In this document: piece by piece, positions 10,011 to 18,320 of the stretch
Layout of the letters: every line of letters starts with the position of its first letter
Numbering within the stretch: the first letter of the stretch is position 1
DNA from: Chryseobacterium gleum
GTDB taxonomy: Bacteria; Bacteroidota; Bacteroidia; Flavobacteriales; Flavobacteriaceae
DNA: 64,000 nucleotides
Assembly (NCBI GenBank): GCA_945881885.1
Contig: CAMCVI010000002.1
Coordinates: 142,717 to 206,716, forward strand
Reading direction: 5' to 3'
Position numbers and translations under genes: made by a program
The notes under the pieces: model-generated
What the model was told of the DNA's origin: nothing
Database searches by the model: none
The model's input: the letters and a program-made list of their open reading frames with translations, nothing else

Positions 10011-11281
10011 GGAATTTCGTTTAAAGCTTGTTCAATAGTAGTATAAATTTGTTGCAAGCTTGCCTCATCAATAATGTACGATGGCAAAATATAAATTACA
10101 TTGCCAACTGGTCGTAAAATAACACCTTTATTAATAAAATAATTGTAAAACTGGTTGCGCAAATTACTGTAATACGATTGCTTTTCGGAAACCAGAATTT
10201 CTAAAGCAAAAATTACCCCTAAAACACGCGTAGATTTTACTTTAGGATGCTTAGAAATGTGTTGTTCAAATTGAAGATGCGAAGCGTTTATCTTATTGAT
10301 ATTTTTAAAAGTTTCGGGTTGTTCTAGTAAATAAATACTCGCTAAAGCCGCTGCACAACCTGTAGGATTGGCAGTAAATGTATGTCCGTGCAATAAAGCA
10401 TGATTGACATTATCGCTCATAAAACCATCAAAAATATCTTGAGTAAAAGTTGTAATTGCCATTGGGATGGTGCCACCCGTAAGGGCTTTACTCAAACACA
10501 TCATATCTGGTTGGTTTGTCAAATAATCACTAGCGAATAGTTTACCTGTTTTTCCAAAACCCGTCATCACTTCATCGGCAATGGTAAAAACGCCTTTTTC
10601 TTTACAAACCGAAAGCAATCTATCAAGCTCCAAAGCTTCGTACATTACCATACCTGCAGCACCTAAAACCAAAGGTTCAAAAATAAAAGCGGCGACTTCA
10701 TTTTCAGCAATTGCTTTTTCCAATGCTAATTTTGAAATGGCTTCATTGCCTTTTGTGGGAACTGGAATGCGGATGACCTTAATTAATGCTTCTTGAAACG
10801 CTTCTGTAAATAAGCCAATGCCGCTTACAGCCATTGCTCCGAATGTGTCACCATGAAAAGCATCTTCAAAAGCAATAATGGTATTTTTTTTAATGCCTTT
10901 GTTATAATGGTATTGAAAAGCAGCTTTTATAGCCACTTCCACAGCCGTAGAACCATTATCAGAATAGAAGAATTTTCTTTGATTGGAAGGTAAAATTTCG
11001 ACTAATTTCTCGGCTAATTCCACCACAACATTATGGGTAAAACCACCAAATAAAACGTGTTCTAAAGTCGTAAGCTGTTTGTAAATGGCATCGGCAATAA
11101 ACGTGTTACTGTGCCCGAACGGATTCACCCACCAAGACGCAATCGCATCGATATATTGCTTCCCGTTTTCATCCCATAAAAATTCGTTTTTCCCTTTAAC
11201 AATAGCAGGAAAATGCGAATTTAATTTATGTTGCGTATATGGATGCCAGTTGTATAAACTATCTTTTTCTGAGAGTGTCAT
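10004..11281 (-). CDS. bioA: Adenosylmethionine-8-amino-7-oxononanoate aminotransferase
   Basis: PLP-dependent class-III aminotransferase that converts 8-amino-7-oxononanoate (KAPA) to 7,8-diaminononanoate using S-adenosylmethionine. It has 425 residues. The BioA-type substrate-pocket start (NWHPYTQHK), the double Trp of ASWWVNPFGH, the PLP-phosphate segment DNGSTAVEVAIK, Asp236 in IADEVMTGFGKTG and the Schiff-base Lys265 in SKALTGG are all present. A TAnnTTTG box 67 bases upstream suggests that bioA and the ketoacyl synthase form their own transcription unit, although bioD lies upstream on the same strand. Confidence 0.96.
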   Translation of the reverse strand: MTLSEKDSLYNWHPYTQHKLNSHFPAIVKGKNEFLWDENGKQYIDAIASWWVNPFGHSNTFIADAIYKQLTTLEHVLFGGFTHNVVVELAEKLVEILPSNQRKFFYSDNGSTAVEVAIKAAFQYHYNKGIKKNTIIAFEDAFHGDTFGAMAVSGIGLFTEAFQEALIKVIRIPVPTKGNEAISKLALEKAIAENEVAAFIFEPLVLGAAGMVMYEALELDRLLSVCKEKGVFTIADEVMTGFGKTGKLFASDYLTNQPDMMCLSKALTGGTIPMAITTFTQDIFDGFMSDNVNHALLHGHTFTANPTGCAAALASIYLLEQPETFKNINKINASHLQFEQHISKHPKVKSTRVLGVIFALEILVSEKQSYYSNLRNQFYNYFINKGVILRPVGNVIYILPSYIIDEASLQQIYTTIEQALNEIPC

Positions 11282-11348
11282 TTTTTTTAAGAAAATAGAA
11301 AATAGCGCATAGAAAAAAGACGCTCTTAAATTCTAAAATTATATATGG

Positions 11349-11356
11349 CAAAGATA
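11349..11356 (-). promoter_or_regulatory. Candidate Bacteroidota -7 box for bioA
   Basis: TATCTTTG on the minus strand matches the Bacteroidota consensus TAnnTTTG. It lies between the 21-bp repeat array and bioA, 67 bases before the start codon. I see no clear TTG at the -33 position. Confidence 0.4.
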
Positions 11357-11441
11357 AAGGCTATTTCTATATTCTATTCTATTTTTTAAAAATTTTCTTG
11401 GAATAAAATGGTGGGGTGTTTAATTGGATTTTTACTACAAT

Positions 11442-11800
11442 TTGGGGTTATGAACACCTAAATTGGGGTTCTGGACTGCTCCGACTGGGTTCCAAACTCC
11501 TCCGTTGGGGTTCGGAAGTGCTTCGACGGGGTTCGGAAGTGCTCCGTTGGGGTTACCTAACCCCAAATTTGCGGTTCCAGACGCCAAAAATGGGGTTCTT
11601 GACGTCAAAATTGGGGTTCCCTAACCCCAGATTTGGGGTTCCAGACGTCAAAATTGGGGTTCCAGACCACAAAATCGGAGTTCGAGACGTCAAAATTGGG
11701 GTTCCAGACCACAAAATTGGAGTTCGAGACGTCAAAATTGGGGTTCAAGACCACAAAATCGGAGTTCGAGAAGTCAAAATTCGGGTTATCTAACCTCTAC
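11442..11800. repeat. Tandem array of 17 units of a 21-bp repeat
   Basis: Seventeen head-to-tail units, consensus TTGGGGTTCCAGACGTCAAA plus A. Unit starts are at 11442, 11463, 11484, 11505, 11526, 11547, 11569, 11590, 11611, 11633, 11654, 11675, 11696, 11717, 11738, 11759 and 11780. The left units are diverged (CTCCG/CTTCG variants). Units 10-16 alternate between two versions (…CCAGACCACAAAA and …CGAGACGTCAAAA), giving a 42-bp higher-order period. Units 6 and 9 are 22 bp long and internally palindromic. Open frames of 125 and 60 codons cross the array only because the repeat has no stop codons; the 22-bp units shift the reading phase, so I read it as non-coding. The 160 bases to its left (11282-11441) hold only a promoter-like box. 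Confidence 0.9.
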
Positions 11801-11986
11801 TGAGGATTTTTTTCTGTTGATGGCGTAATAGAAACGGTTGCACTAGTAAAGTTCCCTTTCATTACTATTACCACGCGAAGGGATTTGCGCGGTAGCGGGT
11901 TGAAAACCAGGGAAAAGTGAAAAGTGAAGAGTGAAAATTCTATATTCTAAAATCTAACAATCTATAAGTCTAATATGTCTAACAAT
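11801..11986. other. Gene-free stretch with GC-richer hairpin and short direct repeats
   Basis: To the right of the array is a short stretch richer in G+C than its surroundings, with an imperfect hairpin CCACGCGAAGGGATTTGCGCGG near 11870-11893 followed by TAGCGGG. After that come simple repeats (AAAAGTGAAAAGTGAAGAGTG) and a 15-base direct repeat TCTAACAATCTATAA at 11953-11967 and 11978-11992. The second copy runs into the end of bioD. No open frame worth calling is seen. Confidence 0.5.
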
Positions 11987-12604
11987 CTATAAAGCTAACA
12001 GCTTTTCTCTAAACAAATCGGCGTAATATTTAATTACATTTTGGTCAAAGTAAGGTTCGTTGTCAATTCTTCCTAACATGGGTACGTTAGTTTTTTCTAA
12101 AATGATGCTTTCTGTGGCTTTATTTTCATCTCCTGAAAAAATAATTCCTGCTACATTTAACTTTCTAGATTTTAGAATTTCAATGGTCATTAAAGTATGG
12201 TTGATACTTCCTAAATAATGACGAGAAACCACAATTACTTTATAATCGGGTTGAATGATGTCAATTACACAATCTGTACTATTTAATGGGACTAAAACAC
12301 CACCAGCACCTTCAATTACGAAATTATTGGTAGTTTTTGGTTCTTTAATTTGGTTTAAATGTATTGTAATTCCGTCAATTGCAGCTGCATAATGCGGACT
12401 AGCAGGCGTTTGCAACGCATAGGCGTTTTTGTGGAATTTTGTAGTAGGATTTGAGACATATTTTTCCACTTTATTGGTGTCGGAATTATCTAAATCGCCC
12501 GCTTGTATGGGTTTCCAATAATCCGCTTCTAAAGCTTCTACAATAATTGATGAAGCAACTGTTTTGCCTACATCTGTACCGATTCCTGTTATAAATAGTT
12601 TCAT
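11987..12604 (-). CDS. bioD: ATP-dependent dethiobiotin synthetase
   Basis: Closes the ureido ring of dethiobiotin from 7,8-diaminononanoate, CO2 and ATP. The 205 residues begin with the P-loop TGIGTDVGKTVAS (Lys14, Thr15), followed by YWKPIQAG (substrate-binding Lys) and EGAGGVLVPL, all hallmarks of BioD. Length is slightly shorter than the E. coli enzyme. It lies downstream of bioF and the DUF2007 gene, with a 219-base repeat-filled gap before its start. Confidence 0.95.
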   Translation of the reverse strand: MKLFITGIGTDVGKTVASSIIVEALEADYWKPIQAGDLDNSDTNKVEKYVSNPTTKFHKNAYALQTPASPHYAAAIDGITIHLNQIKEPKTTNNFVIEGAGGVLVPLNSTDCVIDIIQPDYKVIVVSRHYLGSINHTLMTIEILKSRKLNVAGIIFSGDENKATESIILEKTNVPMLGRIDNEPYFDQNVIKYYADLFREKLLAL

Positions 12605-12610
12605 ATTTTT

Positions 12611-12822
12611 GAGTTGTTTCGCAGAGATTCACAAAGTGTCCGCTGAGCTACACAAAAATACAAATAAAAACTTTGTGAAACTTTGTGGAATTTAGCGAAT
12701 CTTTGTGTAATTTTTTGAGTTGTTTCGCGGAGATTCACAAAGTGTCCGCTGAGCTACACAAAAATACAAATAAAAACTTTGTGAAACTTTGTGTTATTTA
12801 GCGAATCTTTGTGGAATTTTTT
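12611..12822. repeat. 106-bp tandem duplication between the DUF2007 gene and bioD
   Basis: Two nearly identical copies, 12611-12716 and 12717-12822, each starting GAGTTGTTTCGC and each containing GATTCACAAAGTG, CTTTGTGAAACTTTGTG and GCGAATCTTTGTG, so every copy also has internal inverted and direct CTTTGTG/CACAAAG motifs. They differ at a few positions (for example CGCAGAG versus CGCGGAG). Each copy carries one TATTTTTG box on the minus strand (12653-12660 and 12759-12766), the type expected for a bioD promoter. Confidence 0.9.
12653..12660 (-). promoter_or_regulatory. Candidate -7 box for bioD inside the tandem duplication
   Basis: TATTTTTG fits TAnnTTTG and lies 48 bases upstream of the bioD start. 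The duplicated copy repeats it 106 bases further upstream at 12759-12766. The flanking sequence is A/T-rich and such boxes arise by chance, so this is tentative. Confidence 0.3.
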
Positions 12823-12823
12823 T

Positions 12824-13228
12824 TTAAAATTCAAAGTTACAGTTTTCGCACTTATATTTTTGTTTAGAAAATAAGGGCATGGATAAAGTGAGCAAACCAT
12901 AAATAAAAGCCATAAACGATTTTACATCTTTAATTGTAGTTGCCATATTTATTTTTTGAGAATCACAATTCGGGCAAGATAATAATTCGCCTTTATCATC
13001 AACAGAATACTCAGGAATGGAGTCTAAAATATGTCTTGCTTTTAGCACGTCTTCTGCATTTACAAATATTTTAACGCCGCCTAAAGCATTGCTCAATAGT
13101 GGATCGGTATTAATAGTATTTTCATTTTGTAAAAATACTTCAACGCCTTCTGATTCTAATTTTCCTTTAAACAAATACGCCTCAGAGGAATATTGATAAT
13201 TGGCAATTTCAATTAATGATTGTCTCAT
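12824..13228 (-). CDS. DUF2007-type protein with C-terminal zinc ribbon
   Basis: A 134-residue protein. The N-terminal ~70 residues match the DUF2007 pattern (short alpha/beta domain: YQYSSEAYLFKGKLESEGVEVF, then LGGVKIFVNAEDVLKARHIL). The C-terminal half has two CxxC pairs, CPNCDSQ and CENCNFEF, split by a hydrophobic stretch, which looks like a zinc ribbon. Function is unknown; DUF2007 proteins are annotated only as putative signal transducers. It sits five bases after bioF and upstream of bioD, so it is probably co-transcribed with biotin genes, but nothing in its sequence points to a biotin reaction. Confidence 0.75.
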   Translation of the reverse strand: MRQSLIEIANYQYSSEAYLFKGKLESEGVEVFLQNENTINTDPLLSNALGGVKIFVNAEDVLKARHILDSIPEYSVDDKGELLSCPNCDSQKINMATTIKDVKSFMAFIYGLLTLSMPLFSKQKYKCENCNFEF

Positions 13229-13233
13229 ATTTA

Positions 13234-14382
13234 TTACAGAATTAATGCGCTTAATTCGTCAAACACATTTTTCATTTCTGATTCTGTAGTGTAAGAATGC
13301 AAGCAAAATCTGAGTCTTTCTTGACCTTCCGGAACGGTTGGCGACAAAATAGCTTTCACCTCAAATCCTTTTTCTTGTAATTGAGAGGCGATATTTTTTA
13401 CTTTATCATTTCCAGGAATTATAGCCGAATGAATGGCTGATTTACTATAAACAAATACCGGTTTTATGCCTAAAAGTTGTTTTTGCTGATTGAAAAAAGC
13501 AATGTTTTCTTTTAATTTTAGAAGTTCAACCGACTGATTTAAATTTTGATACGCTACTAAAATTGTCGCAACCGAATGAGGCGAAAGTCCGGTTGTATAT
13601 ATAAAACTTCTTGCAAAATTGACTAAATATTCTATCAAATCAGTATTTCCTAAAATAGCTGCGCCGTGGCATCCCAGGCCTTTACCGAAAGTCATAATTC
13701 GGGCAAATACTTTATCTTGAAGTTGTTGCGATTGAATTACGCCTTCGCCTTTTTCTCCAAAAACTCCTAATGCGTGTGCCTCATCAACCACCAAAAGTGC
13801 CTGATATTTTTCTGAAAGTTGCACCAATATTTCCATATTTGGCGTGTCACCATCCATAGAAAAAACGGATTCTGTAACGATATAAATTGTCTGTTGTACG
13901 GAATTTGGAGTCTGGAGTTTGGCGATTTTCGTTTCTAAATCTTCGTAATCGTTATGTTGAAATTTGTACGATTTGGCGTGACTCATTTGTATGCCATCAC
14001 GAATGGAAGCATGACACAACTCGTCATATAAAATAACATCATTTCTTTGCGGTACAGCGCTAAAAAACCCAACATTAGCGTCATAACCCGAATTAAAAAT
14101 TAAAGCCGCTTCAGCTTGATGAAAAGCCGCGATAAATTTTTCAGTAATTTCATACAAATTATGATTTCCTGAAATTAATCTGGAACCTGTTGCGCCGTTT
14201 ACTTTTATTTTGTTCTCAACTAAATATTGGTTTGTAGCTTCGAATATTTCTTCGTTTTTGGCAAACCCTAAATAATCGTTGGATGAAAAATCGATACCAC
14301 TTGTAGACATAGGTAATTTTCGTAAAGTATTTGCTTCTTTACGAAAAAGTAGTTTTTGCTGAAGTGCCTTTGGAATTTTCAT
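13234..14382 (-). CDS. bioF: 8-amino-7-oxononanoate synthase
   Basis: PLP enzyme that joins a pimeloyl thioester with alanine to give KAPA, the first committed ring-forming intermediate of biotin. The 382 residues contain FSSNDYLGFA, GATGSRLISGNH, the PLP-stacking DEAHALGVFG (His203) and Schiff-base Lys234 in TFGKGLGCHG. Other alpha-oxoamine synthases (Kbl, HemA, SPT) share this fold, but the biotin gene neighbourhood settles the call. It is the first gene of this run, 68 bases after atpC, with the atpDC terminator in between. Confidence 0.94.
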   Translation of the reverse strand: MKIPKALQQKLLFRKEANTLRKLPMSTSGIDFSSNDYLGFAKNEEIFEATNQYLVENKIKVNGATGSRLISGNHNLYEITEKFIAAFHQAEAALIFNSGYDANVGFFSAVPQRNDVILYDELCHASIRDGIQMSHAKSYKFQHNDYEDLETKIAKLQTPNSVQQTIYIVTESVFSMDGDTPNMEILVQLSEKYQALLVVDEAHALGVFGEKGEGVIQSQQLQDKVFARIMTFGKGLGCHGAAILGNTDLIEYLVNFARSFIYTTGLSPHSVATILVAYQNLNQSVELLKLKENIAFFNQQKQLLGIKPVFVYSKSAIHSAIIPGNDKVKNIASQLQEKGFEVKAILSPTVPEGQERLRFCLHSYTTESEMKNVFDELSALIL

Positions 14383-14400
14383 GATGTAAAAATAAAAAAA

Positions 14401-14426
14401 TCCCGATAAGAAAATGCTTATCGGGA
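14401..14426 (-). terminator. Intrinsic terminator of atpDC
   Basis: A 10-bp stem (TCCCGATAAG / CTTATCGGGA) with a six-base loop, followed on the minus strand by TTTTTTTATTTTT. It lies just after atpC and before bioF, separating the two. Confidence 0.85.
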
Positions 14427-14450
14427 TTGTTATTTTAAAAAAGTACTGAA

Positions 14451-14732
14451 TTAGTCTGCTAAAACAATTACTTTATTGTTATTCATCTCTATAGTCCCAG
14501 ATTGAATCGCTAACCAATAAGTTTGCTCGTTTACTTTTGTAAATTTTGCTTCATTGGTTTTATCAATATTAAAACTAGCTGCACTGATTTTAACATTTCC
14601 TTTTTGTAAAATGGAAACCACAGCCGCGTGATTGTTTAACATTTGAAACTCGCCATTAATTCCTGGAACAGAAACGGATGTTACTTCTCCTGAAAATAAA
14701 GTGGCTTCTGGTGATACTATTTCTAAAATCAT
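14451..14732 (-). CDS. atpC: ATP synthase F1 epsilon subunit, beta-sandwich domain only
   Basis: Central-stalk subunit of the F1 motor. The 93 residues cover the N-terminal beta-sandwich (MILEIVSPEATLFSGEVTSVSVPGINGEF is typical when read in parts, with NNHAAVVSILQKG) and then stop. The C-terminal two-helix domain that inhibits ATP hydrolysis in many bacteria (usual length 130-140) is missing. The gene ends cleanly before a terminator, so this is the natural short form. Confidence 0.93.
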   Translation of the reverse strand: MILEIVSPEATLFSGEVTSVSVPGINGEFQMLNNHAAVVSILQKGNVKISAASFNIDKTNEAKFTKVNEQTYWLAIQSGTIEMNNNKVIVLAD

Positions 14733-14799
14733 ACTTTTATAATTGATAATTAATAATTGACAATGGATAATTAATTGTCAACTATCAATTGTTAATTGA

Positions 14800-16314
<1,515 letters not shown>

Positions 16315-16370
16315 TTATGTATTTATTTAATAGCTATTTGTATTTGAAAAAACATACTTTTTTCAGTGTG

Positions 16371-16378
16371 CAAAGATA
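16371..16378 (-). promoter_or_regulatory. Candidate promoter of atpDC
   Basis: TATCTTTG on the minus strand, with an upstream TTG about 21 bases before it, fits the Bacteroidota -33/-7 pair (TTG, then TAnnTTTG). It gives an atpD leader of roughly 55 bases. Confidence 0.55.
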
Positions 16379-16425
16379 GTTTTTTTAGATGCAATTATGC
16401 AATATATTTTTTGACTTTTTTTCAA

Positions 16426-16458
16426 AAAAAAGCGAAATACTGATTATTTCGCTTTTTT
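16426..16458 (-). terminator. Intrinsic terminator of glmS
   Basis: A 14-bp stem (AAAAAAGCGAAATA / TATTTCGCTTTTTT) with a five-base loop right after the glmS stop codon on the minus strand, ending in a T-run. It separates glmS from the atpDC promoter. Confidence 0.8.
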
Positions 16459-16460
16459 AT

Positions 16461-18308
16461 TTATTCTACAGTAACTGATTTTGCTAAATTTCTTGGCTGA
16501 TCCACATTACAACCTCTTAAAACTGCAATGTGATAAGATAATAATTGCAAGGGTATGGTAGTTAGTAATGGGGTTAATGGTTCCGAAGTTTCTGGAATTT
16601 CAATTACGTGATCTGCTAAAGCTTTTACTTGGGTGTCGCCTTTTGTTACAACAGCAATAATTTTTCCACTTCTTGATTTTATTTCTTGGATATTACTCAC
16701 TACTTTGTCGTAATGTCCTTTATTTGGAGCAATTACTATAACTGGCATTTGTTCGTCAATTAATGCGATTGGTCCGTGTTTCATTTCGGCAGCTGGATAG
16801 CCTTCTGCGTGAATGTAAGAGATTTCTTTTAATTTTAAAGCGCCTTCTAAAGCTACAGGAAAGTTAAATCCTCTTCCTAAATATAAAGCGTTTGGTACAT
16901 CTTTATAAATTTTAGCAATTTCTAAAGCCACATCATTTGTTTGCAACGCTTCTTTAACTTTCTCTGGAATCATTTCTAATTCCAACAAATAACGTTGGTA
17001 ATCAGATTGATTCATGGTGCCTTTTGCTTTAGCTAAACGTAACGCTAAAAGCGTAAGAATTGTAATTTGCGTAGTAAATGCTTTTGTAGAAGCCACTCCA
17101 ATTTCTGGCCCCGCGTGTGTGTGTGCGCCTGCATGAGTTTCTCTAGAAATAGAAGAACCTACTACATTACAAACTCCAAAAACAAATGCGCCGTTTTCTT
17201 TGGCTAATTTGATTGCTGCTAAAGTATCTGCAGTTTCTCCTGATTGAGAAATAGCAATTACTACATCGTCTTTGTTTATGATAGGATTTCTGTATCTAAA
17301 TTCTGAGGCATATTCAACCTCAACAGGTATTCTTGCAAATTCTTCAATGATGTATTCGGCTACCAAGCCTGCATGCCAAGATGTGCCACATGCAATAATT
17401 AGAATACGTTTGGCGTTGGTAAATTTTTCTAAATTATCTTCTACGCCAGACATTTGAATGATGCCTTTGTTGGCCAACAATCTTCCTCTGTAAGTGTCTT
17501 TAATTACATTTGGTTGCTCGTAAATTTCTTTTAACATGAAATGTTCGTAACCGCCTTTTTCAATTTGTTCTAAATTCATTTGCAATTCTTGAACATAAGG
17601 ATCAACTAAAGAATCATCTTTAATTTTACGAACTTTCATTGGTTTTTTCAAACGAATAATAGCCATTTCTTCATCTTCTAAATAAATAGCATTTGAAGTA
17701 AATTCAATAAAAGGAGAAGCATCTGAAGCCACAAAATATTCGTCTTCACCAATACCAATTGCTAGCGGAGAACCCAAACGCGCACAAACTATTTCATCTG
17801 GCTTATTTACGTCAAATACAACAATCGCATAAGCACCAACTACTTGGTTTAAAGCTACTTGAACTGCTTTCCCTAGTTTTAAGTTATCTGTTTTCTGAAC
17901 GTCTTCAATTAAATTAATTAAAACTTCCGTATCGGTATCGGAATGAAAAACATAACCTCTTTTGATTAATTCTTTTTTTAACGGTTCATAATTTTCAATA
18001 ATTCCGTTATGCACAATGGCTAATTTCCCAGAATTTGAAAAATGCGGATGTGAATTTACATCATTTGGCACGCCATGAGTAGCCCAACGTGTATGTCCAA
18101 AACCTATATGTCCGTCAGTAGTAATTTCTTTTGCAACTTTTTCTTCTAAATCGGAAACTTTGCCTTTAGTTTTGCAAAGTTTGATGTTTTTTCCGTCGTA
18201 CAAAACCAAACCAGCACTATCGTAACCACGATATTCTAATCTTTTTAATCCTTTAATAATTATTGGATATGCTTCTCTATGACCTATATAACCTACGATT
18301 CCACACAT
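16461..18308 (-). CDS. glmS: Glutamine-fructose-6-phosphate aminotransferase (isomerizing)
   Basis: Makes glucosamine-6-phosphate from fructose-6-phosphate and glutamine, the entry step to UDP-GlcNAc for peptidoglycan and lipid A. The N-terminal glutaminase begins with the nucleophile Cys2 (MCGIVGYIGHREA) and has RLEYRGYDSAG and GHTRWATHG. Two SIS sugar-isomerase domains follow (ISQSGETADT, GPEIGVASTKAFTTQ), and the C-terminus ends in the characteristic NLAKSVTVE. Full length at 615 residues. It is last in a run with a GT5-like gene and a DUF4270 lipoprotein gene. Confidence 0.98.
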   Translation of the reverse strand: MCGIVGYIGHREAYPIIIKGLKRLEYRGYDSAGLVLYDGKNIKLCKTKGKVSDLEEKVAKEITTDGHIGFGHTRWATHGVPNDVNSHPHFSNSGKLAIVHNGIIENYEPLKKELIKRGYVFHSDTDTEVLINLIEDVQKTDNLKLGKAVQVALNQVVGAYAIVVFDVNKPDEIVCARLGSPLAIGIGEDEYFVASDASPFIEFTSNAIYLEDEEMAIIRLKKPMKVRKIKDDSLVDPYVQELQMNLEQIEKGGYEHFMLKEIYEQPNVIKDTYRGRLLANKGIIQMSGVEDNLEKFTNAKRILIIACGTSWHAGLVAEYIIEEFARIPVEVEYASEFRYRNPIINKDDVVIAISQSGETADTLAAIKLAKENGAFVFGVCNVVGSSISRETHAGAHTHAGPEIGVASTKAFTTQITILTLLALRLAKAKGTMNQSDYQRYLLELEMIPEKVKEALQTNDVALEIAKIYKDVPNALYLGRGFNFPVALEGALKLKEISYIHAEGYPAAEMKHGPIALIDEQMPVIVIAPNKGHYDKVVSNIQEIKSRSGKIIAVVTKGDTQVKALADHVIEIPETSEPLTPLLTTIPLQLLSYHIAVLRGCNVDQPRNLAKSVTVE

Positions 18309-18320
18309 AAATATTAGCGA

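Noticed and set aside
11416..11793. 125-codon open frame (+), with a 60-codon frame on the other strand, across the 21-bp array
   Set aside because: The repeat unit lacks stop codons in all phases, and the 22-bp units change the reading phase twice, so no constant peptide repeat is kept. No promoter or homolog pattern supports it.
11442..11800. CRISPR array
   Set aside because: Units are contiguous with no unique spacers, units are diverged at one end, and there are no cas genes in the window.
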